A stretch of 64,000 nt of DNA from Xiphydria camelus (GCA_963678675.1 OY783200.1:12562786-12626785); one strand, 5' to 3'; positions 1 through 11,230 are shown, numbered from the stretch's first letter. Program-made: numbers and translations. The notes: generated by a model not told the origin, from the sequence alone.

Positions 1-1193
1 GTTTTTTCTCAAAAAGTGTATTTTTAAAAATTCTGAAAAAATTTGAAGAGATGTATTTTGATGAAATACACATTCTCAAATTTTTTGGCGGTGACGTTTT
101 TTCGTATACGCGAGAAAAGAAATTTTGAAAATTTTAGGAATTTTTTAAAAATCGGGAATAGCGCGAGATAAGTCAACAAGTATTTTTTCAAGTACGGTTT
201 GACATACTTTGCAACCACATTTTTTTTGTAAGAGTATCTGCAATAGCGGCCGAGAGAAAAATAATAAATAAAAAATCACGTTTTTCACAATTTCTCAGGA
301 ACTGCTTGAGGTGGGGAGCGAAAATTTTGGTCAAATTTTTTTTTCAACGAGATGTTCAAAGGACTCTTATTTACGGAAAGATTTCATTCCAAGGCAGATT
401 GACCATGCTTATCCTGCTATAGCCTTTCAAGTGGACTTCTGTCAATGTAGCTAAACTACAGGGAAATAAAAACTGTTCAGCAGAGCTCACCACTACAGTT
501 ATGGCGTGTAAATGGAAAAGGTTGAAAGTGCCAAAGCCAAAATCGTTGAAAAATCAAATAAATTTGTTTAAAACTGCAACCGCAGAGCAACTTTTCGAAC
601 GCTCTATAAACTAAAACTGAATCAGGAGACACTTACAGCCATTACTAGGTTATTGGCGATGGCATTGACACCTATTTTTATAACAAATCTTATACAAAAT
701 CTTATTTCTGCAAGGTATGGCACTTTCAGTCTTTTCCATTTACATGCCTCAGTTATATAGTATACTCTTCAGCTTAGGTCTACGTGATATATACCTACAC
801 ATCTGCGTAAATTCCTGAAAGGACAGCTGTTTCCCTCGTGTTTTTGGTCCCTATTGATATATACAAAATAAGTTAATTTAATTTTAACTATTTTTGATGA
901 GACGAAGACTCTATAACAGTGGTCATAAGTTTAGAGGGTGAGATACGGATGTATATGTTTATCTCTCCCTAAGAACCCACGCAGCTCTCTATCTTACTTG
1001 AAATATATACAAGTGACGTATGCAACCCTTGAGAAGGAATCGAAGGGATCAGGAGTCTGCTTTGTCAGCCTTAGTGTGCCTTTCCAGCAGTGCAGCTGAC
1101 TAGAACTGTAAATAAAAATATTAAATTCCCATAAAAAACAATAGTCCCCATCGGCAGTTTCAGGTCTGCAGTGTTAGCGAGCAGACGTGAAAC
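1..1193. other. AT-rich non-coding flank
   Basis: No supportable gene. The stretch is AT-rich with homopolymer runs and holds one fold-back repeat, listed separately. It lies directly upstream of the first ATG of pseudogene copy 1 and could contain its promoter, but I see no element I would name. Confidence 0.6.
495..757. repeat. fold-back (inverted) repeat
   Basis: The arm at 495-533 (core TGTAAATGGAAAAG) recurs in reverse complement at 718-757 with about 180 bases between. Roughly 35 of 39 positions match. It resembles a decayed fold-back MITE. I could not define a target-site duplication. Confidence 0.55.
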
Positions 1194-4100
1194 ATGGCTC
1201 AAGTGAAACAGTTTTGTGTTTTGTAAGAAGAAAACTGAAAAATTGATAGCTTTCACTGCAGGAACATTGCAGAAGTGTACTGAAGTTTTAAAAATTCGGC
1301 AAACTAATCAGTTAATAATGAGTGATGCAAAAGTGCCATCTCAGATAAATGATTTCCAACTTTACCACTCAAAGTGTTATCGATCATTTATTGCACTACC
1401 ATCGAAATATCGAAAACGTGTTGAATCTACATCAATCCCTACAGCATCAGAGTAAGTTTTTTACATTATTTATTATGACTGCATTTATAATATGTACAGA
1501 ATATTTAGTATTTCTGTTTTCCTTGCTCTCTCGCAATGTGCGTAATACGGAATGTAAAGGCAATCGAAAAAAACTCAAGGTTACTGGAACCCTCTCTGAT
1601 GTCCCTAAAAAACAAACACAGTTTCACACTAAGATAAAGCGAAAGAGAAGGAGAAATAGAAAGAGAAAAACAGAAATAAGATGAGTAGAAGACAGGCAGT
1701 AGAGAAAAAAAAGATGTCTGTTTCTCTCACGTTTTTTACGTACATTTCTTTGCTTTAAGACACGGAGAGAAAAATATGATTTTTATTACCACGAAAACAA
1801 ATTTTTGAAATTTTTACTGCAGCAAGTATTTTTTTTAGTATTTAGCACAATAAAATGTAATAAATGTAGCTAAGGAAGTAATTGCTACTTTGTTGGTGTA
1901 ATTAAATTAACTGAATTAATTTGTTCTACATACTTTCTTCTTTATATCTATATTAGGGGAGTGTCGGGTAAAATGGGCTGGGTGGGTAAAGTGGGGCCCA
2001 GCGATATTCATATAGGAAATCGCAATTTTTTTTCCATTTATTTTGCATTTTTATGGTTTCTTTTTACTGAATCCAATGGTATTTTCTCCATACTGTAAAA
2101 TGAAATCTGAAGTGGCCCACTTTACCCTACCTTCTCCTACAAAAATTATGTTTACAATATTGTACAGAGAACTTTCCTCTCTTTAGCTAAAAAAAAAGAA
2201 AGAAAAATAAACATTTTTGTCATTTAATAATTATATTTTTATTGTAGTGGGGTTTATATTTTTCTCTCAGTGTGAAGAATAAAAATCAGCAAATTGACTG
2301 TTCTTTGTGAGAGTTTAAAGAAAATTTAATTTTTTTTTTAGTTTAGCTGAAGAGGCAGGAACAAGCAAATTGTCAGATCAAGATGCAGTCCCATGTGCAG
2401 GTGGAGCTGAGGAAGGAAAAACTCAGGAATCTGCAGCTCAGGAAGGTACCACTGAGGAAGATAAAACTCAGGAAGCTGCTGCTCAGGAAGGTACAGCTGA
2501 GGAAGGCAAAGCTGAGGAAGGTAACATTCAGGAAGGTGAAACTCATGAAGATAAAACTGAAGAAGCTGAAAGTCAGGAAGCGGAGGAAGAGGAAGCAACG
2601 AGAGACGACGATTATCATTCTGAAGTATCGCAATCAGTACCAGAACATGTATGCATTTTTTGTCTGAAAACCCGTAAAAAACAAAAAGGTCGTAGGATTG
2701 TAGGTTTTACAATCTTTGGCTGAAAATATGAGTGATGAGCAACTGCTTAATAGAATCGTAGAATTGAATTCAAGAAATGAAGTTATTCTTTATCACAAAG
2801 TATGTAAACTGAATTACACAAATGCAATTGAATCGAATACAAATTTGGCAGCTGAGAAAACCCACTGGCATGTCACTCGAGACATTCACAAATCAGCATT
2901 CGAACAAGTGTGTGGCTTCATTTCTGAAAATGTAATTGGAAAAAATGAATCTTACTTTTTAGATTTCTTAAAAACATTATTTGGAGAATTTCTTTTAAAT
3001 CTAGATCCCAATGCGGAAAACGTACAGCCCTTTAATTTTGAAAACAGATTGCTAAATGCATTTCCAAAAAAAAATCAACATTGTCACCATGAAAGAGAAA
3101 AAAATTGTGAAACCTTACAGCGGAATTTTAATTAGAAATGACTTTGATATTTTAGAAGAAGAAGAAGATATTTTAAATCGCGCTGTATTAATTTTGAGAA
3201 AACGTATTCGCGAGATAGAACGTAGACGATTGCCTGATGATTTGTCAACAGATGCTCTACTAAAAGGAGAATGTGAAGTTCCCGAATCGCTCATCAAGTG
3301 TATACTATAGTAAAATTATATCCCCCCCTAAGTATCCAATAGTCAGCAAAAAAGTTGATAGACTTGCCAAATCATTTTCAGAAGATTTGATTTATGCTGT
3401 CACCAATGGAAATATAAAAACATCAAAACACATTAATTTGGGGTTGACAATGAAAAGTTTGACGAGCAGCAAGAAAATTATCAACATTCTCAACAAATTC
3501 GGGCACTGTTGCAGCTACACTGTTTTGGAAGAATTAGAAACAGAAGCAACATTCGCTGCCACTTCTCGGTCGAATATTTGTCCACAAGATATAAATTCAT
3601 CAGAAAATTTATGCACGGGAGTAGCATTCAATAATTTTGATCGTTTCGTGGACACTGCAACTGGAAAAGATACATTGTATGACACAGTCGGAATAATATT
3701 TCAAAATATTGTTGATTGTCCACAAAATATTCCAAGAAATGATAGACCTGTAGAGAATGTTGACAAAAATAAGCCATCGACAAGTTAAAAAAAAAAGACG
3801 TCGAACTTTTGATGCTGTAACCCTGGAGTTGCAGTCATATAACAAGAAACCAAAAATACGCGAAACTTTAGAACCTGTCGAAAGTCCATTGCGATCATCC
3901 TTTGTTGATATTAAACAATTTCAATGTATCGATTTCACTTGGATGCTATCTCATTTTTTTTAATTTCCGAAGATACCAGCATGGGTTGGATATAATAGTG
4001 AGATTTATGAAGACAACAGTTTGAAACAAAAAGTTTCTTATCTCACAACAATTAATGCATCACCAACTAATGTTTCTGTTGTCCTGGAAACAATGAGACA

Positions 4101-4568
4101 AGCTCAAAAAGTAGCTGAAGAATGTAACGAAGAATGCATGGAAGTCACGTATGATTTAGCTATTGCTAAAGTTGCCCTTCAACTCCAAAGTACAGAGAAA
4201 CCGAAATACAATAACTTATTCATTCACTTTGGAGTATTTCATATTATGATGGCGTTTTTCAAAGCATTAGGAAAATTCATTGACATTTGTGGAATTACTA
4301 GCATCATGGTGAATGCGAATATATTGGCGAATGGCTCAATAAACACCTTCTTAACTGGAAAACACTTCAACAGATGTAAACGTCTTCATCCTCTCATCTA
4401 TTTGACTCTTGACATATTACATTTTGAAAGTTTTCTTGAAGAATATAATATTCAGTTATCTACTGGCATAAATGATTATTTATTACAATTCAATAACGAA
4501 AAATCAGCTGATCCAAATATTGTTAATGACGAATTAATATCGCTGTTTGAAAAATATGAAGAACTAGC
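1194..4568 (+). pseudogene. zinc/PIN-like multi-copy family, copy 1, 5' half
   Basis: I recognise the pattern of a large uncharacterised family seen in many copies in arthropods and other animals, but no named function. Exon 1 runs from ATG 1194 to 1451 (donor GTAAGT); exon 2 opens at 2342 after a polypyrimidine-AG acceptor, and the junction keeps frame. Exon 1 has C-x2-C then H-x2-C (HSKC). Exon 2 has a low-complexity Glu-rich stretch of AQEG/TEEG repeats (2400-2590), then a second C-x2-C (CIFC) and H-x2-C (HKVC). A conserved middle block follows, with RLAKSFSED, SLTSSKKI and GKDTLYDTVG, then a block ending near KYEEL. Breaks: frameshifts near 1216, 2700-2710, 3064-3073 (A run), 3300 and 3783-3792 (A run), and an in-frame TAA at 3961. 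The frame is cut at about 4568 by a 7.8-kb insertion and resumes at about 12341. Several breaks lie in homopolymers, so some could be assembly errors. Family assignment is confident, function is not. Confidence 0.8.
1956..2137. mobile_element. MITE with GGGGAG ends, TA target site
   Basis: This 182-bp insert in the intron starts GGGGAGTGTCGGGTAAAATG and ends in an imperfect inverse copy (CCCACTTTACCCTACCTTCTCC). TA lies on both sides. The GGGGAG terminus and TA target match the pogo element at 57174-59703, so a pogo-mobilised miniature is plausible. Confidence 0.6.
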
Positions 4569-4904
4569 AGCCCGTCCCGGCTTCGCACGGGTAGATTGTG
4601 GATTGATTTTGTCCGTCCACCATTGTTTAACACGTTCGCTGCTCACTTTTTTCAGGAAGCCTTACCCAGGAGCGGCTATTTTTTTTAAGTAAAAACTGAA
4701 ATTCTTTATTGCAAAAGTCTTTTTTTGGATTTAGTGATGTAAATTTATTACTCAGTTGTCAATTTTGACATGTGTCACGGATCCGTGCCATGCGCACTGG
4801 GCAATAAATTCTCTGTGCAGTGCTCGTCGACACGGATCCGTGACAAGTATATTTTAATTGATTTTTCGGACGGTGTGAGAAACTCGATAAGTTTATGTAC
4901 GATG

Positions 4905-5224
4905 TGTGAGCGTGACTTAGCTCAAAGACTATTTTATTTAATTAGTACAGCGAGACTATAAGGAAGATACTCTCTTTATAACTGCTAAAGCCAGAATGAA
5001 TCCTCGCACAGCGTCATCCAGGGCCCGGAGGGCCTGGTCTCGCTATCGCCATCATATAAACATCCTTCGAGGGAGGGGTGTCAGGAATACGTCGATGACA
5101 TTCCCATCGACTCGTACCCGTGCATCCCAGCTCCTCGAGATTCGTCTAAACATCCTTCAAGCGAGGGGTGTCCGGAATACGTCGACGGCATTTCCATCGA
5201 CTCTTTCAAGAAATATTCCTCACA
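4905..5224 (-). repeat. gypsy 3' LTR
   Basis: 320 bp, TGTGAG to CTCACA, nearly identical to 10276-10595. Because the element is read on the minus strand, this is the 3' LTR. Inside it is an imperfect direct duplication of period 90 (AAACATCCTTC at 5058 and 5148). Confidence 0.95.
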
Positions 5225-5630
5225 CTCGGCCAGACTGACGCCCACGTCGTCCTCGACGTTCCTTTAAACCTTTATTTTCTGTAACAGGGATCCAAAAATT
5301 GATCCGTTAATGGTGTACGACCTTTATGATTCAAGTGGTATCTCATTGACCCAAGGCATAATTGTCGGTACAGAGTGATCAGTTCCGTCCGCAATCATAC
5401 TCAGCTCAATGCTAATACCGGAGAGGGTACGTATTTAGGATAAGAGAAGGAATCTTTTAGGATTTTAATACGGTCGCTAGCCTTGCCAGGGGCCCCCTAC
5501 CGGAGTGGGCAACCCGCCACTTCGATCCAGAGCTTGTCTTGACTCCGACTACTTGTCCTGGCCTCCGCTCAGAGCCCTATCTCGCATGGAGTTGACCAGT
5601 CCCCACGCGTAGCAACTCTGAACTCGGCCT

Positions 5631-5854
5631 AGTCCAGCCTCGCCAGTAACTCGTCCTAGTTCGCAATCCTGACCAGAGATTGTGACTCAGAGTTCACTAA
5701 CTGCGGCCACTATCTTACCCGCGGGTAAGCATAGTCATTACAAGTCCAGCCTCGCCAGTAACTCGTCCTAGTTCACAATCCTGACCAGAGATTGTAACTC
5801 GGAGTTCCCTGACTGCGGCCACTATCTTATCACAAGGATAAGCATAGTCATTAC
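5631..5854. repeat. 112-bp tandem duplication
   Basis: Two copies starting AGTCCAGCCTCGCCAGTAAC lie at 5631 and 5743, period 112. They fall between the pol stop and the 3' LTR of the gypsy element. The copies have diverged at several positions, and each ends with a small inverted repeat around ATCTTA. Confidence 0.85.
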
Positions 5855-5862
5855 TCACTCAG

Positions 5863-8800
5863 CTACTGCGTGGCATCGAATGTGACCCATCTCTTCATGC
5901 TGTCCACCGCAACGACGCTACGTTTGTTTGGCGACTTTTTCAAATCCCGAAGATCCTGCACCTCGTATCTGTCGTTCGGTAGTACCGCCGTCACCTTGAA
6001 GGGTCCTTTTGCCTTGGCTGCCAGTTTTCTGCTCTGTCCGGTTGCTACTGGATTGGCAGCGACCATGACTACGTCTCCGACCACGTATCGAGGAGGTTTG
6101 AACCTCCGTGCGTCGAATCTTCGTTTCTGCTCCTTTTGTTCTGCATCTATAGCTGCCTTTGCCGTTTCTCTCATGACCTGCAAGTCTACCTGATCGAGCA
6201 TATTTTGGATGCCTGACAGTAATTTCGCGTCAGCCATACTACGTGGCTTATACCCAAAAAGAAGTTCGGATGGTGCTTTCCGGGTTGTTCTGTTTGCCGA
6301 CGAGTTTATTGCACTTTGAACCTTCTTCACGTTTTCGTCCCAATCCTCTTCGTTCTGCCCGCCGCAGGTAGCTGCCAGTGAACTTAGAACGGTACGGTTG
6401 AGACGCTCACACTGCCCATTGGCACGTGGTGTGGCTACTGCATTGAGTATGTGTTTGATTCCATACTCCTCGCAGAATGTTTTGAATGAGTGTGAAGTAA
6501 ACGCGGGCCCTCTGTCGGTTATTATGCGTTCGGGTGCTCCGAATATTGCGATTACTTGACAAAGTGCTTTTAATACTCCCCTCACGGATGTGTTTTTAAC
6601 CGGTTCAAGAATACAAAACTTGGTAAATCCATCAACAATGGTTAGTATTTCTGTATTTTTATTTTTGCTACGAATAAATGGCCCAACGTGGTCAAGATGA
6701 ATGGTGTGGAATGGACTTGCAACCTTTTCTATGGGATATAACACTCCGGGTTTTTTCCCAGCCTTTTGTTTGTAATACAGACAATTTAAACAAGCATTAA
6801 TGTATTTTGAAACGAATTGTCTCATTTTCTTAAACCAGTAATTCTCTTGTATTTTCTCTAGCGTTTTCTCTAAAGCAAAATGACCTTGCTCATCATGACA
6901 CAGTTTCACCACATTGAATCTCGACATTTGTGGTACGACCCATTTCTCACCCGCTTCGGTTTTCCGAAATATAACCCCTCCTTTTAGAGCGTATTTGTCG
7001 AAATATTGTTTCGTTCTTGCGTTCCTCTCTCCTGCCTCTAAAATTTTCCGAATTACTTCTAGCTTGGGGTCTTGCAATTGAGCTACTTTGATCCATTCTT
7101 TTTCGGTTATGTTGACCGCGCAACACTCCACAGGGTTCCTACTTAGGTAGTCTACGTGATTCATTTTGCTCCCCGGCCGGTAAATTACATCGAACTTAAA
7201 ATTCTGCATGTATACCCACCAACGAGCTACTCGAGAAAGAATATCTTTTTTTGCTACTGTGGCTCTAACTGCATTGCAATCTGTTACTACAGTAAATTGA
7301 ATTCCCAATAAATAAGTTCTGAATGCCTTAAACGCTGTAAATATCGCTAAAGTTTCCAGATCATAGGAGTGATATTTCTGCTCCTCAGGGGTTGTTTTGC
7401 GACTGTAATAAGCAACTACCCGATTCTGTTTATCGTATATTTTAATTAAAATTGCACCTAAGCCAATTGCACTGGCGTCCGTGTGTAGCTCTGTTTCTAA
7501 TTCTGGATCGTAGATTGCTAAGATTGGACGATTGACTAATATTGTTTTAATATCTCTTACGGCTTCCGATTCTTTTGAACCCCAAACCCACGGGGTATCT
7601 TTTCGTAAGAGGTTCGTTAGGGGGGCGGTTTTGCGCGCGAAATCTTGAATGTACCTTCGGAAGTAACCTGCCAACCCTAAGAACTGTCTGACTTGCTTAA
7701 CGTTCCGCGGTTCCGGTGCTTTTAATACCGCTTCTATTTTGTGAGAACCCGGCTTTACGCCTTTGGCCGATACTTCGCGACCTAAATAGTCAATGCTGCT
7801 TTGGAAAAATTTACATTTAGCTAAATTTAGAGTTAATCCTTCCGTTATGAGAATTTCTAAGACTCTCTCTAATAGCACAAATCCTTCTTCTTTGTTCTCG
7901 GTTGGAAGTAAGGTATCATCAAGGTATACCTGTGCACAACCCTTTAAAACCTTACTCATTGTCTTTTGAAATATTGCCGGGGCGTTTACTAAACCAAACG
8001 GCATCCGTAAGAATTCCCAGTGACCATCTGGCGTGCTAAAGGCTGTTTTCTCTATTGAATCAGGATGCATCGGAATTTGGTAAAACCCGGACTTCAAATC
8101 TAGTGCCGTAAAGACGTGTTTTCCGCAAAGTTGATCTATTAAGTCATCAATGATCGGTAGAGGGTATTGTATGCGCTTGGTAATTCTATTAAGATCGCGA
8201 TAATCTATGGCCATACGTAGTTCGCCGTTTTTCTTACGTACAAGCACAATTGGGCTACTGTATGGTGATGTGCTCTCTCGAATAATACCATTTTCCTCTA
8301 AATCGGTTACTATTTTTGCGACTTCTCCTCGATCTTTAAGAGATAAGCGACGAGGTGGTTGAAATACTGGTGTATCGGATTCTACTTCGATTCTCATTTC
8401 TGCCGAGCTTACTCGGCCTAACTCTCTAGTATTGAATGACGTAGCTTTGCGATACCGATTTAGTAATTTTAACAGTCGTTCCGTATCTTCAGGGTTAAGT
8501 CCTTCGCAATAAATATCTCCCTTTTCGATAGGTTTTACCGGACCTGCATCTATCATGTTAACATCAAGACTATCTGTTAATTTTGTTGGTTCGTTGTAAG
8601 TTAATGTTACCCCATAAGCATTTGATATTGCTCGAGTGCCTGCTTTACGTAATACATTACGACCAATTAATATTTCTTTAGATAACTGATCATCCGGCAC
8701 GATAAAAACTTTAATTTTGAACGGAATTTCATCGATACGAATTTTAATCTTTGAATATGCAAGTGGAACGACCATAGAATGATTGAATCCCGACAAGGTT

Positions 8801-8988
8801 TTGTTTGTTTCTTTAAACTGTAATTCGAGTTGACGTGCAATGGTCTCTCTTATAATGGAGCAGTCACTCCCTAAATCAATGGTGCACATCCTTTCTTCTG
8901 TGTCTAATACGCATTTCTTAAGTGGTTTATTTACTAACTTTGATGCAACTTCTAACACTTGAGGGGAGGTTGCTACGCCATCGGTTAG
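5863..8988 (-). CDS. pol: gypsy pol polyprotein (PR-RT-RH-IN)
   Basis: An uninterrupted frame of about 1040 codons. Counting from the GTG at 8958: aspartic protease with an unusual IDLGS motif (D28, where DTG/DSG is usual); reverse transcriptase with LDLKS (D287) and YLDD (345-348, usually YIDD in this group); RNase H with TDAS (D494), E535 and D560; integrase HHCC zinc module (H688, H693, C723, C726) and catalytic D756, D815 and E851, giving D-35-E. All catalytic residues are present. No ATG lies near the start. The first Met in frame is residue 24, four residues before the protease Asp. Pol lies in the same frame as gag, separated by one UGA at 8989-8991, so it is probably made by stop-codon readthrough. 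The clade looks mdg3/blastopia-like, a weak inference. Confidence 0.93.
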   Translation of the reverse strand, partial: LTDGVATSPQVLEVASKLVNKPLKKCVLDTEERMCTIDLGSDCSIIRETIARQLELQFKETNKTLSGFNHSMVVPLAYSKIKIRIDEIPFKIKVFIVPDDQLSKEILIGRNVLRKAGTRAISNAYGVTLTYNEPTKLTDSLDVNMIDAGPVKPIEKGDIYCEGLNPEDTERLLKLLNRYRKATSFNTRELGRVSSAEMRIEVESDTPVFQPPRRLSLKDRGEVAKIVTDLEENGIIRESTSPYSSPIVLVRKKNGELRMAIDYRDLNRITKRIQYPLPIIDDLIDQLCGKHVFTALDLKSGFYQIPMHPDSIEKTAFSTPDGHWEFLRMPFGLVNAPAIFQKTMSKVLKGCAQVYLDDTLLPTENKEEGFVLLERVLEILITEGLTLNLAKCKFFQSSIDYLGREVSAKGVKPGSHKIEAVLKAPEPRNVKQVRQFLGLAGYFRRYIQDFARKTAPLTNLLRKDTPWVWGSKESEAVRDIKTILVNRPILAIYDPELETELHTDASAIGLGAILIKIYDKQNRVVAYYSRKTTPEEQKYHSYDLETLAIFTAFKAFRTYLLGIQFTVVTDCNAVRATVAKKDILSRVARWWVYMQNFKFDVIYRPGSKMNHVDYLSRNPVECCAVNITEKEWIKVAQLQDPKLEVIRKILEAGERNARTKQYFDKYALKGGVIFRKTEAGEKWVVPQMSRFNVVKLCHDEQGHFALEKTLEKIQENYWFKKMRQFVSKYINACLNCLYYKQKAGKKPGVLYPIEKVASPFHTIHLDHVGPFIRSKNKNTEILTIVDGFTKFCILEPVKNTSVRGVLKALCQVIAIFGAPERIITDRGPAFTSHSFKTFCEEYGIKHILNAVATPRANGQCERLNRTVLSSLAATCGGQNEEDWDENVKKVQSAINSSANRTTRKAPSELLFGYKPRSMADAKLLSGIQNMLDQVDLQVMRETAKAAIDAEQKEQKRRFDARRFKPPRYVVGDVVMVAANPVATGQSRKLAAKAKGPFKVTAVLPNDRYEVQDLRDLKKSPNKRSVVAVDSMKRWVTFDATQ

Positions 8989-10195
8989 TCATGCGACCCT
9001 TTCAGTCCTCTCTGTATTCCCCTTATTCTTTCTTTTGTAACAGTCCTTTTCGAGATGACCCGGGAATTTACAGTGTGAACATTTAAGTTTACTTTTCTCG
9101 CCTTTGTCTGCTACCGCTTTCTCTTTCCCCCAAGAACCACCCGCCTGTAACTCTTGCCTGTTTTCCTTAATCCATTTACTTTCTAAATCCGGACATTTGG
9201 CTCTAATATGACCCCTCTTCCCACAGTTGTAGCAAGCATCAGGATCTGAGAAATTTTTGGGTCTGATTTTAGACCTATCGGGGCCCGTAAAGCGTTTCCT
9301 ATCATTCCCGTCTTTCGCGTTTTTTGTTTCTTTACTTTTCTCTACTGTAAGCGACTCTAAACAGCTGTTTAACTCCGCGAGAGTTCTTTTTTTTGATGTC
9401 GTTAAGTTCATCCGTATCTGATCATCGTGGATTCCAAAAACTACGAAATCGATAATTTTTTCTTCCGGAATGTCCAAATTTAGTCGATTGATTCTTTTAA
9501 TTTTTTCAAAGCAATATGCTTGTAGATTTTGGCCCGGTATACTTTTATACGATCCCGCGTCCTCGTAGATTTTCCCGAAATTCTCTTCCGCCGCGAATTG
9601 TCTGGTAACAGCTACGACAAACGCCTTAACGTAAAGGGGAATCTCTGAGACCGTCGTACCATTTTTTCGCGATTCCTTGTAGTTTAAGCGTTGACAAATA
9701 TAATTTGTAAATGTCGTCCCACCCGTACAACACCCCCAATCTATTTATCTTTTCAGTCCATTCCACAGCCGATAAATCTTTCTTTCCGGGGTCGAATTCC
9801 GGTAAAATTTTTTCATTTATAAATCGATTTGATCTATGTGAGTTTTTCTGCACGATCTGTGACAGCACCTCTGTCAATCTCGCAAAATCGGACTCACCCC
9901 TCAATGTAGAACTATTTTCTACGCTTTTGCCTCGTCTCTCTGATGTATCACGTCGGTCCCTGCTGGAGTGACGATGTCCACGCGAAGGAGACCGCGATCG
10001 GTGGTGTCTTCTGCGTTCTCGAGGCGAATCATCGTCTCTAGAACGACGTGTATACTTTTGCTGCTTGCCACCTCGAGCCTCCTTGGATCGACTGCGGTGA
10101 CCACTGTAGGGCCTCTTGGTCCGCTTGTATCGATCGCGTCTGCCTCCATCTCTTGACATTCCGTCGATCGATGATCGCTGCCTCGGGGACGACAT
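8989..10195 (-). pseudogene. gag: gypsy gag with one frameshift
   Basis: The N-terminal part is Arg/Ser-rich and basic (several RSRSP/RRHH stretches), followed by a capsid-like segment with FDPGKKDLSAVEWTEKI. One base appears lost near 9640 in a C run, shifting the frame. The rest is then open to the UGA at 8989. The C-terminal nucleocapsid part has two zinc knuckles, CYNCGKRGHIRAKC and CSHCKFPGHLEKDC, both CX2CX4HX4C. The first ATG in frame is 10195, but the frame is open further upstream without ATG, so the start is uncertain. Everything after the shift is intact up to the gag-pol junction. Confidence 0.85.
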
Positions 10196-10257
10196 ACCGT
10201 CCTGCACTACTCTTATGGTTTTTAAACAATTAGTTCGGATCTACACTTGGCACGTGA

Positions 10258-10275
10258 TATCCCACTTCTGAATTC
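10258..10275 (-). other. possible tRNA primer-binding site
   Basis: Directly downstream of the 5' LTR on the minus strand reads GAATTCAGAAGTGGGATA. The part TTCAGAAGTGGGAT resembles the complement of an insect tRNA-Leu 3' region, though the TGG expected for CCA is absent. Weak call. Confidence 0.25.
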
Positions 10276-10595
10276 TGTGAGCGTGACTTAGCTCAAAGAC
10301 TATTTTATTTAATTAGTACAGCGAGACTATAAGGAAGATGCTCTCTTTATAACTGCTAAAGCCAGAATGAATCCTCGCACAGCGTCATCCAGGGCCCGGA
10401 GGGCCTGGTCTCGCTATCGCCATCATATAAACATCCTTCGAGGGAGGGGTGTCAGGAATACGTCGATGGCATTCCCATCGACTCGTACCCGTGCATCCCA
10501 GCTCCTCGAGATTCGTCTAAACATCCTTCAAGCGAGGGGTGTCCGGAATACGTCGACGGCATTTCCATCGACTCTTTCAAGAAATATTCCTCACA
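10276..10595 (-). repeat. gypsy 5' LTR
   Basis: 320 bp partner of 4905-5224, followed by the GATG duplication. It should contain the promoter of the element on the minus strand. I did not identify a clear TATA box or initiator. Confidence 0.95.
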
Positions 10596-10729
10596 GATGT
10601 GCGATAAGATATTCTTAGAGATGCTGTAACAGAGCTGGGCAGCTCGGAACTCTGTATGTTTATTTCCAACGTTTCCTTATCGACTTCGCTCCGGCAGGCG
10701 CTCGAGCGATAGGTATGAAACGTCAGCGT

Positions 10730-11230
10730 TTAGGCCAAACTGTATGTAAAAAAAAATATAAAGGATGCAAAGAAAATCTTTATTTTGATAGGCAACAAAT
10801 AAAATATTCGAACTCTTAGATTAAAATAACAAAAACAGGAAAACATTTGTGTTGCGCCTACTGCAGGATTAGCAGCTAGAACTTGAGGTTGTCCTTGTGT
10901 AGTTGACAAAACTGCTCCTGTAACAAAATACCAATGTCTTGAGTTTTCGAAAATGCGACAATGGTCACTTTTAGAACTCACCAACATACTGAATTTTACT
11001 ACACAATTAAAAATGAAAACAAATGTAATCTTACCTGTTTCATTGTCGTTATCATCTGCCCCATCACAACTTGAGTCATCGTCAAGTTCAAAATTGTAGC
11101 TGTCGTCACTTGAATATTCTTCATTGTCGCTCGATTCTTCCAAGATTCTTATATTACCCACTTTTTCTTTATCTTTACGCATCAATTTCCGTTTCTTAAT
11201 GCCCGACGGGCCCGCCGTACTATCCTCCAT
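10730..11230 (-). pseudogene. putative piggyBac transposase N-terminal remnant
   Basis: A 166-codon open frame starts MEDSTAGPSG, has a basic patch (KKRKLMRKDK) and an acidic Ser/Asp-rich stretch (about residues 30-62). This resembles the disordered acidic N-termini of piggyBac transposases. A good donor (ACAG|GTAAGA at 11034) and acceptor (TTACAG at 10918) suggest a 117-base intron in a two-exon transcript. An AATAAAG signal lies at about 10785. No catalytic domain is present. Its position between piggyBac-type TIRs supports the call. It could also be an unrelated short gene. Confidence 0.45.

Larger units (their letters stand above)
4905..10595 (-). mobile_element. Ty3/gypsy LTR retrotransposon, nearly complete
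   Basis: Two 320-bp LTRs (TGTGAG to CTCACA) flank gag and pol read on the minus strand. The 4-bp duplication GATG lies at 4901-4904 and 10596-10599. The LTRs differ at only two positions by my reading (A/G in GAAGATRCTC and A/G in CGATGRCATT), so insertion is recent. The order gag, protease, RT, RNase H, integrase is that of Metaviridae-type elements. There is no env-like frame. About 640 bases between the pol stop and the 3' LTR are non-coding and contain a 112-bp duplication. Confidence 0.95.

Noticed and set aside
2338..2667. Three overlapping frames with repeated LYLPE/FLSFxF/LRKxxLRK patterns
   Set aside because: Shadows of the Glu-rich low-complexity exon of pseudogene copy 1 in other frames.
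4996..5238. Open frame MNPRTASSRARRAW repeated at 10367
   Set aside because: It lies inside the two identical LTRs and appears twice only for that reason.
9711..10233. Several plus-strand frames over gag
   Set aside because: Antisense shadows of the Arg/Ser-rich gag.
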